54,915 bases of DNA from Pirellulaceae bacterium. Lineage in GTDB: Bacteria; Planctomycetota; Planctomycetia; Pirellulales; Pirellulaceae. The notes beneath the pieces were generated by a model. The model was given only the letters and a program-made list of their open reading frames with translations, was not told the origin of the DNA and did not search any database. Both the position numbers and the translations under genes were made by a program. Positions 24,820 to 32,011 of this stretch are shown here, piece by piece (positions within the stretch are counted from its first letter, which is position 1; each line of letters opens with the position of its first letter). The stretch lies in contig JABDKS010000073.1 of assembly GCA_013002105.1 (NCBI GenBank), positions 1 through 54,915 on the forward strand, read 5' to 3'.

Positions 24820-25094
24820 TTGCTGGAACTGTTGGCGTGAGTATTACACGGCAAATCAGCACGCGCCGCCACAATCGGTCAATCGCGACCATTCATCGAA
24901 TCATTCATCGAATCATCCGTCGAATCATCCGTCGAATTGATGATACAGTAGACCCGCGGAGTACTACGACATTGTCATTGACGACCAAGATAGTCGGCAG
25001 GCCGCCCCACATGATCCTGGCCCAATGGTAGCAGCAAGTAACATTGGAGATCACATTACATCTTGAAACGATGTCGAGGTGGTTTCATTGACTG
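24820..25094. other. Intergenic region between egtD and repeat copy B
   Basis: No gene is supported. It holds the 12-bp tandem repeat at 24891-24938; I see no terminator and no clear promoter. Confidence 0.45.
24891..24938. repeat. 12-bp tandem repeat, four units
   Basis: ATTCATCGAATC twice, then ATCCGTCGAATC and ATCCGTCGAATT. The two pairs are nearly identical internally, indicating recent slippage. Confidence 0.85.
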
Positions 25095-25207
25095 ACGCCA
25101 CTTTGGAATCAGAACGCTGTGTCTTCCCGTCCCGGTAGCCGCGGTTCCTTCCAAAAACAACCGGGCCTATCGCCCATCGACAAATGAAAAGTGACGCTGT
25201 CCAGCTA
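25095..25207 (+). repeat. MITE-like repeat, copy B
   Basis: Starts GACGCCACTTTGGAATCAG and ends AATGAAAAGTGACGCTGTCCAGCTA. It matches copy A throughout but lacks some central bases. It abuts egtB directly and contributes the first in-frame ATG (25184) of that reading frame. Confidence 0.75.
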
Positions 25208-26542
25208 ATGAATACGCAAACACCCAGTGACTCTGAAACCGCCGCGAGCATCGAATATCACGAGGCGTTGCGAGTACGTTTTCGAAACGTGCGACGGCAC
25301 TCCACCAAGATCTGCGATTTGCTCAATCCGGAGGACTGCATGATCCAGTCCATGCCGGATGCTAGTCCGATCCGGTGGCACCTAGCGCACACGACTTGGT
25401 TTTTCGAAACGTTTGTTTTGAAACAGATTGCGGGCTATCGCCATCACGATGACTCGTTCGAGTATCTATTTAATTCGTATTACAACACGGTCGGTGATCA
25501 GTTTCCGCGCAGCCAGCGTGGGCTCCTATCTCGACCCACGCTCGCGGAGATCTTGAGTTATCGAGAATACGTCGACGACAGGATTCTGAATGCAATGAGC
25601 GACAGTGAGCGATTTGATCACGCTCTATTGTCTGTCCTGGAATTGGGATTACAACACGAGCAGCAACATCAGGAGTTGATGTTCACAGATATCAAGCATG
25701 CTTTCTGGTGCAATCCACTCTACCCAGCCATGCAACCGTTGGAGTTGCCAACTGCATCTGTGCCCGAGCAACGGTGGATCGCGGTGGATGATGGCATTTA
25801 TCAAGTCGGTCACAGCGGCGGTCAATTCTCGTTCGACAACGAATCGCCACAACATCGCGTTTTTGTCGAACCCTTCGAGCTATCCAATCGCCTGATCACC
25901 AACGGCGAATACCAAGCGTTTGTCGACGACGGCGGTTACCAGGAGAGTGCTCACTGGCTGTCCCTTGGATGGCAACACGTGTGTGAACAGCACTGGACAG
26001 CACCAATCTACTGGACCTGGCACGACGGGCAACTTTGTGAATTCACTTTGGCGGGACTAAAACCGTTCAACCCCGACCTGCCAGTTTCACACTTAAGCTA
26101 CTTCGAAGCCGACGCTTATGCACGCTGGTGCGGCAACCGACTCGCGACGGAATACGAGTGGGAAATCGCATGCGAACGCTTCAGAGAACCGGCATGTACG
26201 CCCGAGCTGCGAGTGTCACAAGGTGTTGTGGTCCATCCCACACACGACGCCGCTTGGGAAGAACGCGATCAGTCGGCCCGCTCCTCGGCCTGCCCTTCGG
26301 ACTTTTTTGGAATGTTCGGATCGCTATGGCAGTGGACATCGAGTTCCTATTGCCCCTATCCCGGCTATCGGCCGCCCGACGGAGCACTCGGAGAATACAA
26401 CGGCAAATTCATGTGCAACCAGTACGTGTTACGCGGTAGCTCATGTGCGACTTCAGCAAGGCACGCCCGCCTGTCGTACCGAAACTTTTTTGCCCCATCG
26501 GCGCGATGGCAATTCAGTGGCATTCGCCTAGCCCGATCGTAA
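25208..26542 (+). CDS. egtB: Hercynine oxygenase (sulfoxide synthase) EgtB
   Basis: About 444 residues. The DinB-like N-terminal domain has MPDASPIRWHLAHTTWFFETFVL (His58 region) and the iron-binding H150-x3-H154-x-E156 in LQHEQQHQELMFTD. The C-terminal FGE-sulfatase domain contains FDNESPQHRVFVEPF, NRLITNGEYQAFVDDGGY, GGYQESAHWL and GNRLATEYEWE, ending in FSGIRLAR. Reaction: O2-dependent C-S bond formation on hercynine. No egtA or egtC is nearby. The start is ambiguous: an ATG 24 bp upstream lies inside repeat copy B; I prefer the one just after it. Confidence 0.93.
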   Translation: MNTQTPSDSETAASIEYHEALRVRFRNVRRHSTKICDLLNPEDCMIQSMPDASPIRWHLAHTTWFFETFVLKQIAGYRHHDDSFEYLFNSYYNTVGDQFPRSQRGLLSRPTLAEILSYREYVDDRILNAMSDSERFDHALLSVLELGLQHEQQHQELMFTDIKHAFWCNPLYPAMQPLELPTASVPEQRWIAVDDGIYQVGHSGGQFSFDNESPQHRVFVEPFELSNRLITNGEYQAFVDDGGYQESAHWLSLGWQHVCEQHWTAPIYWTWHDGQLCEFTLAGLKPFNPDLPVSHLSYFEADAYARWCGNRLATEYEWEIACERFREPACTPELRVSQGVVVHPTHDAAWEERDQSARSSACPSDFFGMFGSLWQWTSSSYCPYPGYRPPDGALGEYNGKFMCNQYVLRGSSCATSARHARLSYRNFFAPSARWQFSGIRLARS

Positions 26543-26660
26543 TCGTCATCGACAGTGTGTCTTAGCTGGAGCGTAACTATGCGAAAGTCTTTAACCCAGC
26601 GATAGCACACGAGTGGTCAGGCAGGTAGCGAGTATCTTGCCCCTGTCTCGTGGAAATCGA

Positions 26661-27071
26661 TCACGCGTTCTCGCGCGACCAATTTTCATCAACGCCGTTG
26701 CAGTCCGGGCGGGCCATGTTGATAAAACGATACCGCCATCCCTTACGATTGAGTTCCAGTTGATAGATCGCCAAACCAGTTGTTTCCTCTTCGATCACGG
26801 GGCTGTCCTGCTGCACGCCGGAAATGAGCGAACGACTGACTAACGCACCGATCACGGGACGCGACAGGAGCTCTTCGGCATCCTCAAAGTATTCCACCAA
26901 CCCATCGTACGGTCCGCCGACAAACTCGACCGCCAAGTCGGCCGCGTCGTACTCATACCGGTCGCTAGTGGACGAAGTCACCGCGGACTTCATCAACATC
27001 GCAAGCGCAGCGTTGGCGATACGCCGAACGCGTCTGCTCGCGAGATACCAAATTTCATTGACCGATCGCAT
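26661..27071 (-). CDS. Hypothetical GGPYDG-motif protein
   Basis: 136 residues, family not recognised. The core VEFVGGPYDGLVEYFEDAEELLSRP resembles a GGPYDG motif that I recall from small planctomycete hypothetical proteins. The end YQLELNRKGWRYRFINMA looks like a terminal beta-hairpin. A perfect sigma-54 promoter lies 64 bp upstream of this ATG, supporting both the gene and its start. It is convergent with egtB, and both are bracketed by inverted repeat copies B and C. Confidence 0.7.
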   Translation of the reverse strand: MRSVNEIWYLASRRVRRIANAALAMLMKSAVTSSTSDRYEYDAADLAVEFVGGPYDGLVEYFEDAEELLSRPVIGALVSRSLISGVQQDSPVIEEETTGLAIYQLELNRKGWRYRFINMARPDCNGVDENWSRENA

Positions 27072-27134
27072 GATGAATGCCTAACTGGCAAGGAAGGGTG
27101 GGTTGGCTACCTAAAGCCTCTGTTTAGAAAGGAA

Positions 27135-27149
27135 GCAAGCAACGTGCCA
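27135..27149 (-). promoter_or_regulatory. Strong sigma-54 promoter (GGPYDG protein)
   Basis: Minus strand reads TGGCACGTTGCTTGC, a full match to TGGCACG-N4-TTGC, 64 bp upstream of the start. Confidence 0.8.
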
Positions 27150-27615
27150 AGTCACGCGAAAACGCCAACACCGGTGTGCGAGGAGCAGACGATATAAAGG
27201 TCAGAAAAGTCGCTTTGAAACCGAACGCCTGACCGTATGTGTTTGTTTTTCTAGAGCCTGCTTAGCTTGACAGCGCCACTTTTCGCTAGCCGATGAGCGA
27301 TAGCACCGGTTGTCCTAGGAAGAAACCGCGGCTAACGGGCCGGGGTAACACAAGGAACCGACGCTATCGGGACGGGGTAACACAGCGTTCTAATTCCAAA
27401 GTGTCGTTGTCCAATCAGAGAACGTCACGACGAGCGATCGTAGGCGGCGGTTTTCGCGCTACGCTGTCGGTCAAAAATTTTCGACAATGCGAATGCACGG
27501 CTGGCATCGCGCATCGAATCTGCTTTCGCAAATTGCCCCCACGTTGTGATCACTGATGTGCGGATCTGTCGACTTCGTCCGCACATCCCCCTGGTTGACG
27601 GCATTAGACCGCGTA
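27150..27615. other. Intergenic region holding repeat copy C
   Basis: No gene is supported. Apart from the repeat it contains an ACACCGGTGT palindrome at 27168-27177, close to the promoter at 27135. Confidence 0.45.
27262..27412 (-). repeat. MITE-like repeat, copy C (inverted)
   Basis: Reverse complement of copies A and B: it begins TTAGCTTGACAGCGCCACTTTTC and ends ATTCCAAAGTGTCGTTGTCC. At about 150 bp it is the longest copy, with a second TAACACAAGGAACCG-like segment that looks like an internal duplication. Confidence 0.75.
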
Positions 27616-27951
27616 CTAGCTGCCGCGGTAGGCACTTGATGCGGCCCGGCGAGACGCGATGCGGGTGGCGCCGATAACGGCACCTGACAGCGCACCCCAG
27701 ACCAATGCTTCCTTCCACGTAACCGCACGCGAAGCGGGATTTTTTGGTGGTTCACTACCGAGAGATTTCCGCCAAGTTGCTTCGAGGACTTGCTGCATCG
27801 CCAACGTCGTCGCTGTTGCCGCGGCAAATGCGATCGCAGCTTCAGTCCGCCCGATACCGGGATTTCGCGGCTGAGGATTTTCCGTTAAGCCAGTCGCGTC
27901 GCCAATGCGATCTTGAACGTTTTGGTAACTTTCTTTGATTGTGTCCAACAT
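27616..27951 (-). CDS. DUF4235 membrane protein
   Basis: 111 residues. The first 35 residues are polar; then a hydrophobic Ala-rich helix (AAIAFAAATATTLAMQQVL) leads to the DUF4235 block ATWRKSLGSEPPKNPASRAVTWKEALVWGALSGAVIGATRIASRR. AGGAAA precedes the ATG. It lies 39 bp downstream of the baeRF gene on the same strand and is probably co-transcribed. The family is a small membrane protein of unknown function. Confidence 0.85.
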   Translation of the reverse strand: MLDTIKESYQNVQDRIGDATGLTENPQPRNPGIGRTEAAIAFAAATATTLAMQQVLEATWRKSLGSEPPKNPASRAVTWKEALVWGALSGAVIGATRIASRRAASSAYRGS

Positions 27952-27990
27952 GATGTTGTTTCCTGTTCGGTCGTGAAGGATTGATAGTGA

Positions 27991-29124
27991 TTAATACCGA
28001 TAAATGGCTGCGACACTGTCGCTTTGTCGTGCGTGATGCACCGTGCCCCCGGCGAGTAACGTGCCGCGAGCCGCGACAGTGGCCAGGTCAACGCATCCAG
28101 CGGCCGGTTCACCAGTGACGTGGACTTTCTGTTCGTCCACGTTGATCGTTCCCCAATGCGGTTCGTTGGACGCCAACAACAGCGTATCGATTCGCCCTTG
28201 CATTGCTGCGAGCACAATGTCTTGCACGTTCGTCGAACCGCTTTGGTTGGCAATGGCGGCTCCCAATCGCTCGCTCAGTTGCTCTTGGTTACCCAGGTTG
28301 TGATGGTCGAGCCATTGAGTCACCTTTTCGGCGATCTGCGAATCGGAAAGATTTTCTGGACTCGCTTGGATCACATCGACAAAATCAATCCCGGCGACCG
28401 CTTTAAAATGTCCAGCGACCTCATCGGTTGCCATCACGACCAGTGATCGGTTTTGGTTGTAAATTGCATCGCTGACCAGACGTCCCACTCGCACAAGGTA
28501 GTGATCGCGATCAGCCTCGATTTTTTCTTCGCCCTCGCCGTGACCGTGGTACATCGCGACGTCTGCCGGACCGCTGCCTTGACCTCGTGACCGGTGCGAC
28601 GTCAGCTGCAACTGCTCCTCGTCGTCTCTCTCCAACACCAATTCGTCCATGGTTGCAGGAAATGCGTCGTTAACGACTTCCTGGAGTCCATGAGGACTCG
28701 CTCGAAACCAACGGGCACGGTCCCAGGATAGTGCTAGTAGGTAGCAGCTATCTTGATCGCACGCTGCCGCCGCGAGCGGCTTGGTGTAAAAGTGATCCGC
28801 GACATAGACCGTCGCATCGACATCGTGATCTAACTGCACGAGTTGGTGCATGTCGTTGCAAACAAAAATGGCCAGTCCATCGCTCTGGTGCTGCCAAAAT
28901 TCACTGTCGTGAATCAGATACTCCAACTCGCTCAACTGTTTTGCCACGGCATCATCCGGGGAACCGACTTGCTCTAACGCCTCTCGCAAGAGATTCTTGA
29001 AACGAATGGAGTTCTGGTTGGTTTCGCGACCGCTTTGGTAGGTCGGCATCAAGATAGTTACACAACGACCGTGCTCGCGATTGATCAGATCAACCAGCTG
29101 CTGTTTATCAGGATATTGGATCAT
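27991..29124 (-). CDS. baeRF-family protein (bacterial archaeo-eukaryotic release factor-like)
   Basis: About 377 residues from ATG (MIQYPDKQQLVDLINREHGRCVTILMPTYQSGRETNQN), the usual start of the baeRF3/baeRF7-type families. Other features are DGLAIFVCNDMHQLVQLD, CYLLALSWDRARWFRASPHGLQEV, HGHGEGEEKIEADRDHYLVRVGRLVSDAI and a C-terminal Rossmann-like segment AMQGRIDTLLLASNEPHWG. These proteins are structurally related to eRF1 domains 2 and 3 and are thought to act on stalled ribosomes; the catalytic role is unproven. Neighbours are an M50-CBS protease and a DUF4235 protein. Confidence 0.82.
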   Translation of the reverse strand: MIQYPDKQQLVDLINREHGRCVTILMPTYQSGRETNQNSIRFKNLLREALEQVGSPDDAVAKQLSELEYLIHDSEFWQHQSDGLAIFVCNDMHQLVQLDHDVDATVYVADHFYTKPLAAAACDQDSCYLLALSWDRARWFRASPHGLQEVVNDAFPATMDELVLERDDEEQLQLTSHRSRGQGSGPADVAMYHGHGEGEEKIEADRDHYLVRVGRLVSDAIYNQNRSLVVMATDEVAGHFKAVAGIDFVDVIQASPENLSDSQIAEKVTQWLDHHNLGNQEQLSERLGAAIANQSGSTNVQDIVLAAMQGRIDTLLLASNEPHWGTINVDEQKVHVTGEPAAGCVDLATVAARGTLLAGGTVHHARQSDSVAAIYRY

Positions 29125-29204
29125 GGATACTTCTCTCAATTTTCGTGGGTGTTAAATCGTTTCCTACGTACATTTGATTGATCAATCAGCACGGTGCCAC
29201 ATCC

Positions 29205-30359
29205 CTAATTGACGTGCCGCATTCCTGACTCACTTGGGTCTGCGTGGTTTGGATCCACCAATGCTCCGAACTCAGGATCATCCTGTCTGAACACTAATAA
29301 TTCCCAAATATTTTCCTGCGTTACCATTCCGACCAAACGGCCATCGATGGCTACAGGCAAACTTGCGACGCCTTGCTTTTGCATTTTTTCGTTTACCTGT
29401 CGCAGTGAATCGGACGGCGAGACAACCACGCGACCAATCGGAACCATGACCTCGCGCATTGTGCCTGGATGATCTGTTTTTCGGATCGCATCGATCGCGT
29501 CGCTGCGATAAATCATCCCGATCAGAGCACCGCGATCGTCAAGTACAGGGAAATCTTGCTGCATCCCATCAAGCAGCCGATCTCGGATGGTCAAAAGTGG
29601 ATCGTCCGCTGATACCGTGCTCAGCCGAGCTATCATCGCGGCGCGAACTGGCAAATCGCCCATCAAGGTGGCATTGCGAACATGCTGAGCTTCGCCGCGT
29701 GCACCGAAATAGATGAATACTGCGATCAGTATCAAGAGCGGGTTGCCGAACAGTCCCAGCAGCCCGAATCCTACCGCGATTGTCTGTCCGAGAGTGGCGG
29801 CCAGGTCGGTGGCCCGAACACGATTGGTACGCATCGCTAGAAAGGCTCGCAGCACGCGTCCACCGTCCATTGGAAACGCGGGGATAGCGTTGAATAATAC
29901 TAAGAAGACGTTGATCGCCAGCAGGCTTTGCCAGAATTGACTCACCCCAACGATCGATTCCAACGAAGTATCGGCTGTCGGAATATTGCCTGTCATGAAC
30001 AACCCCAAGCCGATTGCAATCGCAATGGCAACGTTCACGAGTGGTCCGGCGATCGCCACGACCAACTCTTTGTGTGGTTCTTCTGGTATCTCTCGCAACC
30101 GCGCCACGCCTCCGATTGGCAGCAGCGTGATATCCTTGGTTCCGATTCCATAGAATCGGGCGGCGAAGGCGTGGCCGTACTCGTGCGCTAAAATACAACT
30201 GAAGACTGCAACGATTAAAAGCAGGTTCATTGCAGCCACGGACAGGCTGGCGCCAGCCACGATAGGTGTGCCAGCAACCCATGCAAGGAGCAAAAAGAAC
30301 GTCCAGTGAATGCGAACGTCAATCCCGCCAAAGCGGCCGAGTCGGAGCGAGCCTGTCAT
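29205..30359 (-). CDS. M50 site-2 protease with C-terminal CBS domains
   Basis: 384 residues. A multi-helix membrane domain has the zinc motif H59-E60-Y61-G62-H63 in ILAHEYGHAFAARF, and the third ligand Asp165 in NAIPAFPMDGGRVLRA. Two CBS motifs follow (about 240-290, DDPLLTIRDRLLDGMQQDFPVLDD; and 300-360, PSDSLRQVNEKMQKQGVASLPV). Such Rip3-like proteases cleave membrane-bound regulators, with CBS domains sensing adenine nucleotides. Substrate unknown. Gaps to the genes on either side are under 100 bp, suggesting one operon. Confidence 0.92.
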   Translation of the reverse strand: MTGSLRLGRFGGIDVRIHWTFFLLLAWVAGTPIVAGASLSVAAMNLLLIVAVFSCILAHEYGHAFAARFYGIGTKDITLLPIGGVARLREIPEEPHKELVVAIAGPLVNVAIAIAIGLGLFMTGNIPTADTSLESIVGVSQFWQSLLAINVFLVLFNAIPAFPMDGGRVLRAFLAMRTNRVRATDLAATLGQTIAVGFGLLGLFGNPLLILIAVFIYFGARGEAQHVRNATLMGDLPVRAAMIARLSTVSADDPLLTIRDRLLDGMQQDFPVLDDRGALIGMIYRSDAIDAIRKTDHPGTMREVMVPIGRVVVSPSDSLRQVNEKMQKQGVASLPVAIDGRLVGMVTQENIWELLVFRQDDPEFGALVDPNHADPSESGMRHVN

Positions 30360-30445
30360 CTAGATTGGTTTCCCGTGAACGAATTCGTTATTAATTCTGA
30401 TTAGTACTGCGATCGATCGAACCTCGTAGATCGCTGTCATCTTGA

Positions 30446-30622
30446 CTACGTGAACATTCGCAATGCAAAAGCGGCACCGATTGCCAGAGCGCCCAACAAT
30501 GCCAGATAGGTCAAAGCCACGACTGCAAATGGCGCCCCGGGCACTTGCTCGCCCAACGGTTTTTCATTGGTGATGGCGTTACCTACATCTGATTCATTCG
30601 ATTCGTTTGTGTTGTTGTCCAT
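30446..30622 (-). CDS. Small single-pass membrane protein (58 aa)
   Basis: 58 residues, MDNNTNESNESDVGNAITNE then a hydrophobic helix APFAVVALTYLALLGALAIGAAFALRM. AAGAAGG lies eight bases before the ATG. It sits 86 bp upstream of the M50 protease gene on the same strand and could head that operon. No family recognised. Support rests on the ribosome binding site, coding-like composition and context. Confidence 0.65.
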   Translation of the reverse strand: MDNNTNESNESDVGNAITNEKPLGEQVPGAPFAVVALTYLALLGALAIGAAFALRMFT

Positions 30623-30925
30623 GACGTAACCTTCTTTGTTATTTGTTCTAGTTGGCTGGGAAAATTTACAGGTACCTATCGCTAGCAGCTCTCAACGACT
30701 CGGTGTGATCGTTTGTCAGAATTGGGATCACCAGCGTTTGTCGAGCTGGGAGCCGCAGAGACAGCGGAGCATCTGTGGAAGTAGCGTCTCGGGGACAGTG
30801 TGAAAGGCGACCTCGTGTCGCCACTGCGTTTGATCGATCCGACCGATCATCATGGCACGCGTCATACCATGAATATTTGTAACGTCCGAAACGACCTGCC
30901 ATACGGACGCTAAGTGGACGCGTTG
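30623..30925. other. Intergenic region between DUF1328 gene and the 58-aa gene
   Basis: I see no gene and no convincing minus-strand sigma-54 site, so the promoter for the M50/baeRF operon is unidentified. Confidence 0.4.
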
Positions 30926-31096
30926 CTAAACCGCTCGACCTCGCATGACGTTGGCGATCAAGCTGACGATGAAAAGAACCAGGAATACAAAGAACAAGAT
31001 CTTTGCGATCCCGGCCGCTCCCGCAGCAAGGCCACCAAAACCAAAGATTCCGGCGAGTAAAGCGATGACAAAAAATACGGCTGCCCAGTAAAGCAT
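30926..31096 (-). CDS. DUF1328 (YtjA-like) small membrane protein
   Basis: 56 residues: [47 protein letters not shown] plus a basic tail, diagnostic of DUF1328/UPF0391. Two transmembrane helices. AGGAG precedes the ATG by ten bases. A perfect sigma-54 promoter is 70 bp upstream, arranged back to back with that of the PA2169-family gene, so the two share a divergent control region. Confidence 0.92.
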   Translation of the reverse strand: MLYWAAVFFVIALLAGIFGFGGLAAGAAGIAKILFFVFLVLFIVSLIANVMRGRAV

Positions 31097-31165
31097 GGTT
31101 TCGACTCCTGAATTTGAATTGGTTGAAACGCAGGAGACGTCTCCTGGCGATGCAATGAGATAGAC

Positions 31166-31180
31166 GCAAGCTGCGTGCCA
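31166..31180 (-). promoter_or_regulatory. Strong sigma-54 promoter (DUF1328 gene)
   Basis: Minus strand reads TGGCACGCAGCTTGC, a full match, 70 bp before the start codon. Confidence 0.85.
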
Positions 31181-31210
31181 ATGCGGAATGAGTCGGTTAA
31201 AAGCCGGACA

Positions 31211-31239
31211 TGCCCATGTGGGCAACGCCACATTTGCCC
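31211..31239. promoter_or_regulatory. Candidate shared activator site between divergent promoters
   Basis: TGCCCATGTGGGCA (31211-31224, 6-bp arms) overlaps a second inverted pair GGGCAA...TTGCCC (31220-31225 and 31234-31239). It lies between the divergent sigma-54 promoters at 31166 and 31345. The role is inferred from position. Confidence 0.35.
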
Positions 31240-31344
31240 GTTGATCGCTCGCTTTTGCTCCACGCTGGACGGTTGGCTTCCACGTTTAAACCCTCTAGCT
31301 CGATCTAGACCGATTCCAGGGTGCATTTCGCGATCAAACTGGCT

Positions 31345-31359
31345 TGGCACACCTCTTGC
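31345..31359 (+). promoter_or_regulatory. Strong sigma-54 promoter (PA2169-family gene)
   Basis: TGGCACACCTCTTGC: TGGCAC and TTGC at exact spacing, about 80 bp before the start codon. Confidence 0.85.
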
Positions 31360-31437
31360 ATCTCCTTTGGGTTGAACTGACTGGCCATTGAGGCCAACTG
31401 AGAAAATCCAACACGAATGCACAGGGAGTGCCCATAG

Positions 31438-31908
31438 ATGTCACTGGAAACGAAGAAGAATTTGAACGAAAAGACCATCGAAGCGATTCAGGATCTTATC
31501 CAAGCCAACATCGATTCGTCGCAAGGCTTCACCGAAGCAGCAACAGAGATCGAAGACGCAACGTTGGCCGGTCTATTTACTGAGCTGGGCAATCAGCGAC
31601 GACAAAACGCAGATGTGTTGCAACAGCACGTCCAACTCACTGGCGAGCGTCCACGCACTGACGGAAGCTTCTTGGCTTCGATGCACCGCACTTGGTTGGA
31701 TCTGCGATCGAAGTTGAGCGGTGGTGACTCACACGTGATTTTGAGCGAAGCCGAACGTGGTGAGGATTACATCAAAGGTGCTTATGAGGACGCTTTGAAA
31801 GACACCGCCGGCAGTGCGATGAATGACGTTCTGATGGACCAGTACACCAACGTCAAAGCTGGGCACGACCGAATTCGCGATCTTCGCGATCACTACAAGA
31901 ACAGCTAG
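31438..31908 (+). CDS. PA2169-family four-helix-bundle protein (DUF2383)
   Basis: 156 residues, all helical: LNEKTIEAIQDLIQANIDSSQGFTEAATEIEDATLAGLFTEL, then HVQLTGERPRTDGSFLASMHRTWLDLRSKLSGGD, then LSEAERGEDYIKGAYEDAL. These are the hallmarks of PA2169/DUF2383 proteins, ferritin-like bundles without an established activity and often stress-induced. GGGAG lies upstream of the ATG at slightly long spacing. Divergent from the DUF1328 gene, with its own sigma-54 promoter. A hairpin (31946-31975) separates it from the phosphodiesterase gene. Confidence 0.9.
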   Translation: MSLETKKNLNEKTIEAIQDLIQANIDSSQGFTEAATEIEDATLAGLFTELGNQRRQNADVLQQHVQLTGERPRTDGSFLASMHRTWLDLRSKLSGGDSHVILSEAERGEDYIKGAYEDALKDTAGSAMNDVLMDQYTNVKAGHDRIRDLRDHYKNS

Positions 31909-31945
31909 TCGCAGTCGCGAAATTCACGAAGCGAGTATTTTGCTT

Positions 31946-31975
31946 GGCCACCTCTTCGACGTCGGAGAGGTGGCC
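31946..31975. other. Stable hairpin without T run
   Basis: GGCCACCTCT pairs perfectly with AGAGGTGGCC around TCGACGTCGG. It lacks a T tract on either side, so it may attenuate, stabilise mRNA or bind a protein rather than terminate transcription. Confidence 0.55.
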
Positions 31976-32011
31976 GCCTACTATCAACATCTTCAGATCG
32001 AAATGAGACCC

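Noticed and set aside
29125..29204. TGGCACCGTGCTGAT upstream of the baeRF gene
   Set aside because: Good -24 half but no GC at the -12 position.
31946..31975. Rho-independent terminator after the PA2169-family gene
   Set aside because: The hairpin is strong but has no T tract on either strand, so it is listed only as a hairpin.
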